A stretch of DNA of 38,698 nucleotides from Sphingomonas sp. ERG5 (GTDB lineage: Bacteria > Pseudomonadota > Alphaproteobacteria > Sphingomonadales > Sphingomonadaceae), in NCBI RefSeq assembly GCF_000803065.1, contig NZ_JSXI01000050.1, positions 7,501 through 46,198 of the forward strand. Direction: 5' to 3'. Position 1 is the first letter of the stretch, and each line of letters starts with the position of its first letter. Of the stretch, positions 34,174 to 38,698 are shown in pieces. Both the position numbers and the translations under genes were made by a program. The notes under the pieces were generated by a model, which ran no database searches, was not told the DNA's origin, and was given only the letters and a program-made list of their open reading frames with translations.

Positions 34174-34764
34174 TCACCGATCGCCATGCACCGTTTCGCC
34201 GCGTGCGCACATGCCGACGAATTTCGCGATGCGGGCGGTGCGGGTTTCGGGCTTTTTCGCCTCATGGATGCGGTACAGAATGGCGTAGCGATTCGCGCCG
34301 GTCAGCGTATCAAAAAAGGCCCGCGCCCCGGGTTCGGCATCAAGCGCGACAGCCAGATCGTCGGGGACAGTGATCGTGCTTTGCGGCGCATAGGCGGCGG
34401 CCCAGCGGCCATCCGCCTGGGCCGCTTCGATCTCCCTCAGTCCCGCGGGCGCGACCCGCCCGGCGGCGATCAGCTCGGTCGCGCGGATACGGTTCTTCTC
34501 CGACCATTTGCTCCGCGGCTTGCGCGGGGTGAAGCGGATCAGCCACCAGTCGGCGTCGAACGGGTTGAGCTGACCATCGATCCAGCCATGAATCAGCGCG
34601 CCGTCGATCGCCTCCGCCTTGCTGACCGAAGGCACGCCCGCGCTCGCCTTGGCGAATTTGAGCCACACGCCCTTGCAGTCGCGCGGCTGCGCGCCGAGCC
34701 ATGCCTCCCATGCCGCCGCATCGGCGAAAGGAAGGATCGGCAGGCCGGCGCGCCCAGTTTCCAT
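34174..34764 (-). CDS. YdeI/OmpD-associated family protein
   Basis: 196 residues. The family is recognised from FADAAAWEAWLGAQ, GVWLKFAK, AIDGALIHGWIDGQ and WWLIRFTPRKPRSKWSEKN, followed by the C-terminal YdeI-type helical part ITVPDDLAVALDAEPGARAFFDTL and KPETRTARIAKFV. Members have been linked to envelope or peptide-stress phenotypes in enterobacteria, but the mechanism is not established. GGAGACC lies upstream of the ATG. It follows the nitronate monooxygenase gene by 15 bases on the same strand, so the two are likely cotranscribed. Confidence 0.87.
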   Translation of the reverse strand: METGRAGLPILPFADAAAWEAWLGAQPRDCKGVWLKFAKASAGVPSVSKAEAIDGALIHGWIDGQLNPFDADWWLIRFTPRKPRSKWSEKNRIRATELIAAGRVAPAGLREIEAAQADGRWAAAYAPQSTITVPDDLAVALDAEPGARAFFDTLTGANRYAILYRIHEAKKPETRTARIAKFVGMCARGETVHGDR

Positions 34765-34779
34765 TCAGACGGTCTCCAT

Positions 34780-35811
34780 TCAGGCCGCCCGCTTCTCCAG
34801 CGCGTGCCCTGCTTCGGCCATCAGCGTCGCGATGATTTCGGCAACCGGCTCTTCCTTCGTCACCATGCCGACTGACTGGCCGGCCATCATCGAGCCATGT
34901 TCGACATCGCCGTCGATTACCGCACGGCGCAGCGCGCCGGCCCAATAATGTTCGATCTGCAACTGCGCCTCGCCCATCGCGACCGCGCCCTCGTCAAGCA
35001 ATTGCGCGACTTCGCGCTGCTTGGCGGTGAACAGCTCGCTCGAGGCGTTCTTCAGCGCGCGCACCGGGATCACCGGCAGGCGCGGATCGATCTGCACGCT
35101 GGCGACCGCGTCGCGCGCCGACGCACGGATAAAGGCTTTCTTGAAATTGGCGTGTGCGATGCTTTCGGTCGCGCAGACGAAGCGCGTGCCGAGCTGCACG
35201 CCCGCCGCGCCCATGTCGAGATAGGCGGCGATCGCTTCGCCCCGGCCGATCCCGCCGGCGACGAACACCGGGACCTGCGCGGCGACCTCGGGGAGGATTT
35301 CCTGCGCCAGCACGCTGGTCGAGACCGGACCGATATGCCCGCCCGCTTCCATGCCCTCAACCACCAGCGCGTCGACGCCGGAGCGGATCAGCTTCTTCGC
35401 CAGGCTGAGCGCGGGGGCGAAACAGATCAACTTCGCGCCATTCTGCTTGATCGCGTCGATGCTGCCGGTCGGCGGCAGACCGCCCGCGAGCACCACATGG
35501 CTGACGCCGTGTTTGTTGCAGACCTCGATCAGGTCGAACAGGCCGGGATGCATGGTGATCAGGTTCACGCCGAACGGCTTGTCGGTCAGTGTTTTCGTGC
35601 CGGCGATCTCGGCATCGAGCAGTTCGGGAGTCATCGCGCCGCACGCGATCAGCCCGAAGCCGCCCGCGTTGGACATCGCCGAGACGAGGTGGCGCTCGCT
35701 GACCCAGGACATGGCGCCGCACAGGATCGCGACCTCGCTTCCGAGGAAAGCCGCGCCCCGCGCCATACGCCGCTGCAGGCGCTCGGCGCCGATCGATGAT
35801 GTCATGTTCAT
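34780..35811 (-). CDS. nitronate monooxygenase family flavoprotein
   Basis: 343 residues forming an FMN-binding TIM barrel. Visible landmarks are ILCGAMSWVSERHLVSAMSNAGGFGLIA, KPFGVNLITM, the catalytic-region EGMEAGGHIGP with its histidine, VFVAGGIGRGEAIAAYLDMGAAGVQLGTRF and the C-terminal SMMAGQSVGMV. Family members oxidise alkyl nitronates such as propionate-3-nitronate with oxygen; some relatives have enoyl-reductase-like roles, so the substrate is not certain. Two Met codons compete as start (35811 and 35805); neither has a strong ribosome site. Repeat R2 lies 143 bases upstream. Confidence 0.9.
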   Translation of the reverse strand: MNMTSSIGAERLQRRMARGAAFLGSEVAILCGAMSWVSERHLVSAMSNAGGFGLIACGAMTPELLDAEIAGTKTLTDKPFGVNLITMHPGLFDLIEVCNKHGVSHVVLAGGLPPTGSIDAIKQNGAKLICFAPALSLAKKLIRSGVDALVVEGMEAGGHIGPVSTSVLAQEILPEVAAQVPVFVAGGIGRGEAIAAYLDMGAAGVQLGTRFVCATESIAHANFKKAFIRASARDAVASVQIDPRLPVIPVRALKNASSELFTAKQREVAQLLDEGAVAMGEAQLQIEHYWAGALRRAVIDGDVEHGSMMAGQSVGMVTKEEPVAEIIATLMAEAGHALEKRAA

Positions 35812-35953
35812 GGCGGGGGCTTAGGGTCCGTCGTCAATTATCGCAACTCGCACCGACGATCGCGCCTGACGCAGGACGGACCGCCTTGTGCCGTTTGGCG
35901 GCTGGATCGGCGGCATTGAATCAGCGGCGTCACCGCCATGGGCCAGCGCCGTC

Positions 35954-36100
35954 ATTTTCCCGCAGCTGCGGGAGATGCTGCGGGAGTTTTTGGGGAAAAT
36001 GCTTTTTGAGGGTTCTGCGGGAGTCTGCGGGAAAAGCTGCGGGAGTTTTGATGGATCCGCACGGGAGTTTTTCTGCTGTGCTGCGGGAGTGACGGGAAAT
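35954..36100 (+). repeat. TGCGGGA array element, copy R2
   Basis: 147 bases in the 588-base gap between the divergent monooxygenase and acyltransferase genes. Starts with TCCCGCAGCTGCGGGA (35958-35973). TGCGGGA units start at 35967, 35979, 36016, 36026, 36038, 36060 (CACGGGA) and 36082. It is inverted relative to R1 and differs from it mainly by an 11-base insertion. Beyond the element, 36101-36399 shows no convincing gene; a promoter for the acyltransferase must lie there. Confidence 0.8.
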
Positions 36101-36399
36101 GACTGAGTGGCAGCGACTGGGCGGCAGTGAGTGGGGGCGATCATCTGTTTCATTCCGGTCCGCTCGATTCAATTTTTCGGCCGCACGGGCTTTCATCCGT
36201 GACGCGCACTCTGCGCGACGGATCGAGAGATGACGACACCAGACGAGCTTTGTGAATCGGGCCGGCATGCCGCCAGCCATGGTTATGGTCGTTCGTGGCG
36301 TGACGTCCGGCTGGTGGAAAGCAGACACTCGAACGCACGTTGCGATCTGCATTGAGAACGTTCACAACGACATCTCGCCACTGCCAGCACTGGATGACC

Positions 36400-37563
36400 A
36401 TGCCGATCAGCGCCGCCGCCACTTCGACCGCCGCCTCCTCGACCGACACCATGGCACCAGCGAAGACTCACTATGTCATTCTCGACGGTTTGCGCGGTGT
36501 CGCGTCGCTTCTGGTGGTCGTCTTCCATTTGTTCGAAGCCTATGCCGACAATGATCCGCAGCAGCAGATCATCAATCACGGTTACCTGGCGGTCGATTTC
36601 TTCTTCCTGCTGTCGGGCTTCGTGATTGCCTATGCCTATGACGATCGCTGGGGCGGCATGGGACAATGGGAATTTTACAAGCGGCGACTGGTCCGGCTCC
36701 AGCCGATGGTGGTGTTGGGCAGCGTGATCGGCGCGGCGCTGTTCGTCTTTCAGGGCTGGACCATTTTCCCGAAGGTTGCGGGCAGTTCCACCTGGCAGGT
36801 CATCCTCGTCATGCTGATCGGCTGCACGATGATCCCGCTGCCCAAATCGGCGGACATTCGCGGCTGGAATGAAACCTATCCGCTCAACGGCCCGGCATGG
36901 TCGCTGTTCTACGAATATTGCGCCAATATGCTGTACGCGGCCGGGCTGCGACGGCTGTCCAATCGCGGCCTTGGCGTGCTGGTTGCGCTGTCCGCCGTTG
37001 CGCTCATCCTGCTCCTGGTCATGGGCAAGCGGGGTGACCTGATCGGCGGCTGGTCGCTTGACGCCGACGGCCTGACGATGGGCGTGACGCGGGTAATGTT
37101 CCCGTTCTTTGCCGGCATCCTGCTGATGCGGCTGGGCAAGCGCATCCGCCTGCCCGGGGCGTTCTGGCTGTGCAGCCTGTTGCTGATCGCCGCGCTGTCC
37201 CTGCCCCGTTTCGGGGGCACCGAGCGGCTCTGGGTCAATGGGCTGTACGAGGCCGGCTGCGTGACCCTGCTGTTCCCGCTGATCGTCGCGATCGGCGCCG
37301 GCGAGCAGCGGATCGATGGGCCGTCGATCCGGGTCGCGCGGTTCTTCGGCGACCTGTCCTATCCGCTCTACATCACGCATTACCCGCTAATGTATATTTA
37401 CATTGGCTGGGTGGTCGACCGAAAGGTCCCGCCCGCGCAGGGGGCATTGGCTGGACTGGGCGTGCTGATCCTTGCCGTGGCGGTGGCATATGCGTCGCTC
37501 AAGCTCTTCGATGAACCGGTCAGGCGCTGGCTCGCCTCGCGGTTTTTGGGGAGGCGGGCCTAG
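36400..37563 (+). CDS. acyltransferase 3 family membrane protein
   Basis: About 387 residues, ten or more helices. It belongs to the classical OafA-like branch: YVILDGLRGVASLLVVVFHLFEAY with the conserved Arg and His of helix 1, VDFFFLLSGFVIAY, RRLVRLQPM, and GPAWSLFYEYCANML. Expected to acylate an envelope sugar; substrate unknown. It is only distantly related to the pair at 20606 and 22679. The start is uncertain: 36400 is chosen, with 36394 and 36451 (MAPAKTHYV) possible and no clear ribosome site at any. The RAYT mobile segment begins 31 bases after its stop. Confidence 0.83.
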   Translation: MPISAAATSTAASSTDTMAPAKTHYVILDGLRGVASLLVVVFHLFEAYADNDPQQQIINHGYLAVDFFFLLSGFVIAYAYDDRWGGMGQWEFYKRRLVRLQPMVVLGSVIGAALFVFQGWTIFPKVAGSSTWQVILVMLIGCTMIPLPKSADIRGWNETYPLNGPAWSLFYEYCANMLYAAGLRRLSNRGLGVLVALSAVALILLLVMGKRGDLIGGWSLDADGLTMGVTRVMFPFFAGILLMRLGKRIRLPGAFWLCSLLLIAALSLPRFGGTERLWVNGLYEAGCVTLLFPLIVAIGAGEQRIDGPSIRVARFFGDLSYPLYITHYPLMYIYIGWVVDRKVPPAQGALAGLGVLILAVAVAYASLKLFDEPVRRWLASRFLGRRA

Positions 37564-37593
37564 GTTGCGGTGTTGGTTATTGGGTGGGGTGGG

Positions 37594-37624
37594 GCGGTCT
37601 AATTAGTATTGTGTCCCCGAATTA
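37594..37624 (+). repeat. 31-bp direct repeat, left copy
   Basis: Runs from GCGGTCTAATTAG to CCCCGAATTA and is identical over 31 bases to 38529-38559. It begins 31 bases after the acyltransferase stop. Confidence 0.9.
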
Positions 37625-37648
37625 ACACGCGACTGCTGTGGATGGCCG

Positions 37649-37813
37649 TCATTCGCTTTCATCGAAAAAGGGCAGCTCCAAGCCGTGATCGCGCATGACT
37701 TGCGCATAAAACTCGACCCGCGATTGCAAGTCGTCAGCTAGCTCCTTCAAATCGTGCCAATGATCTGACTCAGGCTCAGCATCGGCAAGTGCTGCGGGGT
37801 ATTTCGGGGACAC
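37649..37813 (-). CDS. possible 54-residue acidic protein downstream of RAYT
   Basis: A GTG at 37813, inside the conserved GTGTCCCCGAA core, opens a frame of 54 residues: VSPKYPAALADAEPESDHW, then a helical HDLKELADDLQSRVEFYAQVM and an acidic end LPFFDESE. The composition looks protein-like, more so than the basic upstream part of the same frame, which is a shadow of the RAYT gene. No clear ribosome site; AGAGAG lies 9 bases before. It could be a small gene coupled to the transposase or the cut end of an older gene. Confidence 0.3.
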   Translation of the reverse strand: MSPKYPAALADAEPESDHWHDLKELADDLQSRVEFYAQVMRDHGLELPFFDESE

Positions 37814-37821
37814 AATACTAA
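37801..37821 (-). repeat. inverted copy of the RAYT end core
   Basis: The minus strand reads TTAGTATTGTGTCCCCGAAAT, matching 20 of 21 bases of the two direct repeats. The TAG in it is the stop codon of the transposase gene. Confidence 0.85.
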
Positions 37822-38501
37822 ACTCTCTGCTTCGGCCCACGTTTCCGCACGCCCAGCGCCCGGCCAGACGCTGCCTCCTGCTGCTCGATCCAGTCCGGCC
37901 CGCCGAGCGGTCGGCCGGTGCGCAGCCGGGCCTCGATCGCGGCGTCGGCGTCAGTGGCGGCGTCCGACGCCTCCAGCCCTTGCGCCAGCATCGCGCGCCA
38001 ATTGCGGACATGCCCGCCAAGCGCCGCGACATCGGTCAGTGCATCGCCGGCCACACGCCGCCCCGCTTCGTGCGACCGCGCGCTTGACCAGCGCCAGTCC
38101 GACGCGCGCGGCACAAGGCCCGCCGCGACGGGATTATTCTCGACGTAGCGCATCGCCGCCATCAGGTGCGCGTCGTCCATCGGATAGCTGGCGAAGCGCC
38201 CCTGAAAGAGATAACCGCGCCACCCTTCGCGATGATTGATCCGCCCGGTATAGCGCCGGTGGGCCTCGCCGAGCGTCGCGCGCAAGCCGTCGGGCGTGGC
38301 CGGGATCAGGATCAGGTGGATATGATTGTCCATCAGGCACCAGGCGAGGCAGCGCGTCGCATTGGCGATACAGGCGGCGGCGATCAGATCGAGATACGCT
38401 TGGCGATCCGCATCGGAGAAGAAGATCGGGAGCCGTCGATTGCCGCGCTGCGTGATATGGTGTGCAACGTCCGGGATCACGATGCGAGCGAGTCGAGCCA
38501 T
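37818..38501 (-). CDS. REP-associated tyrosine transposase (Y1, IS200-like)
   Basis: 227 residues. The Y1 domain covers about 8-130: RIVIPDVAHHITQRGNRR at the start, the metal-binding HUH-type motif in CLMDNHIHLILIP, and a tyrosine in EAHRRYTGRIN that is the likely catalytic residue, followed by GYLFQGRFASYPMD and YVENNPVAAGLVPRASDW. These enzymes cut single-stranded DNA at REP-type hairpins and are thought to spread those sequences. Length is normal for the family and the frame is intact, so the gene may be active. The stop codon lies within the inverted end repeat. Confidence 0.92.
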   Translation of the reverse strand: MARLARIVIPDVAHHITQRGNRRLPIFFSDADRQAYLDLIAAACIANATRCLAWCLMDNHIHLILIPATPDGLRATLGEAHRRYTGRINHREGWRGYLFQGRFASYPMDDAHLMAAMRYVENNPVAAGLVPRASDWRWSSARSHEAGRRVAGDALTDVAALGGHVRNWRAMLAQGLEASDAATDADAAIEARLRTGRPLGGPDWIEQQEAASGRALGVRKRGPKQRV

Positions 38502-38528
38502 GACCTGATGCTACCATCGTTCGGTGGC

Positions 38529-38559
38529 GCGGTCTAATTAGTATTGTGTCCCCGAATTA
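38529..38559 (+). repeat. 31-bp direct repeat, right copy
   Basis: Identical to 37594-37624. It lies 28 bases upstream of the RAYT start codon on the far side of the gene, and the IS1182-like element begins about 20 bases later. Confidence 0.9.
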
Positions 38560-38578
38560 GAATGTCGGGTTTTGGTGG

Positions 38579-38698
38579 AGGCTGTGTGAAAACGGCCTAA
38601 TATGCTATGATTCTGGCGTTGCAGGAGGCGCCGAAGTGGGACGTTTCATTGAGGGCTGTGACCGCCGGCAGAAGCTGCTTTTGCCGGATTGCGTTGGT
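38579..38698 (+). mobile_element. left end of an IS1182-family-like insertion sequence (partial)
   Basis: The sequence GGCTGTGTGAAAACG at 38579 resembles the terminal inverted repeats of IS1182-type elements, and a transposase start follows 57 bases later. The exact boundary is uncertain because the right end is outside the window. Confidence 0.6.
38636..38698 (+). CDS. IS1182-type transposase, N-terminus (partial)
   Basis: GTG at 38636 with AGGAGGC upstream opens a frame of 21 codons to the window edge, reading GRFIEGCDRRQKLLLPDCVG after the start. The pattern FIEGxDRxQxxLLPxC is typical of the beginning of IS1182-family DDE transposases. The catalytic domain is not in the window, so integrity cannot be judged. 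Confidence 0.75.
   Translation, partial: MGRFIEGCDRRQKLLLPDCVG

Larger units (their letters stand above)
37594..38559. mobile_element. RAYT (IS200-like) mobile segment with direct 31-bp ends
   Basis: Identical 31-base sequences lie at 37594-37624 and 38529-38559 (core TAGTATTGTGTCCCCGAATT), enclosing a Y1 transposase gene. A third, inverted copy of the core (37801-37821) overlaps the transposase stop. The TTCGGGGACACAATACTAA-type sequence is characteristic of the flanks of REP-associated tyrosine transposase genes. The segment follows the acyltransferase gene directly. Confidence 0.8.

Overview
The window looks like chromosomal DNA of a high-GC alphaproteobacterium of the Sphingomonadales, most likely Sphingomonas or a close relative. 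This is inferred from protein style (DUF4167, DUF4139 and TIGR02281-type proteins), the gene order hisS-prfA-prmC-DUF4167 and ybgC-tolQ-tolR-tolA-tolB-pal, and intergenic palindromes of the kind seen in sphingomonads. No rRNA, tRNA, CRISPR array or phage module was found.

Layout. 1-926: the tail of a membrane protein, a CBS-domain protein and a small membrane protein. 930-5549: three exported DUF4139 proteins in tandem on the minus strand, two of them close paralogues with an unusual central insert. 5633-10268: minus-strand translation cluster hisS, prfA, prmC, then a DUF4167 protein closed by a strong terminator. 10318-14413: plus-strand DUF1345 membrane protein, M61 peptidase, pyrophosphatase (ppa) and a coupled membrane protein, with an elaborate nested palindrome just before ppa. 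14550-16620: minus-strand operon of DMT transporter, GNAT acetyltransferase, SugE-type SMR exporter and TfoX-like protein, preceded by an evenly spaced CCCCTGTT array. 17054-20533: retropepsin-like protease, ispG and a DUF3089 hydrolase. 20606-25708: two paralogous membrane acyltransferases on either side of a membrane-anchored LytTR regulator, then an Ntn-type asparaginase and an S1/P1 nuclease. 25705-28048: a tightly coupled minus operon SPFH, ribbon-helix-helix protein, small membrane protein, alpha/beta hydrolase. 28191-32731: the complete Tol-Pal cluster. 33085-37563: lipoprotein, YdeI-like protein, nitronate monooxygenase and a third acyltransferase. 37594-38698: a mobile zone with a REP-associated (RAYT) transposase bounded by 31-bp direct repeats, followed by the left end of an IS1182-like element cut by the window edge.

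The most unusual structure is a family of three dispersed intergenic elements (19084-19220, 32913-33045, 35954-36100). Each starts with the 16-bp palindrome TCCCGCAGCTGCGGGA and carries an array of TGCGGGA heptamers. Two copies are near-identical. The third has diverged between the heptamers yet keeps almost the same spacing (12, 28, 10, 12, 22, 22), which points to a helically phased protein-binding array or a constrained structure. Other points are TonB-receptor-like plug sequence inside a DUF4139 protein, a nested cloverleaf palindrome before ppa, and the acyltransferase/LytTR/acyltransferase cluster. Everything here was read by eye; family names are from recognition of motifs, not from database searches.
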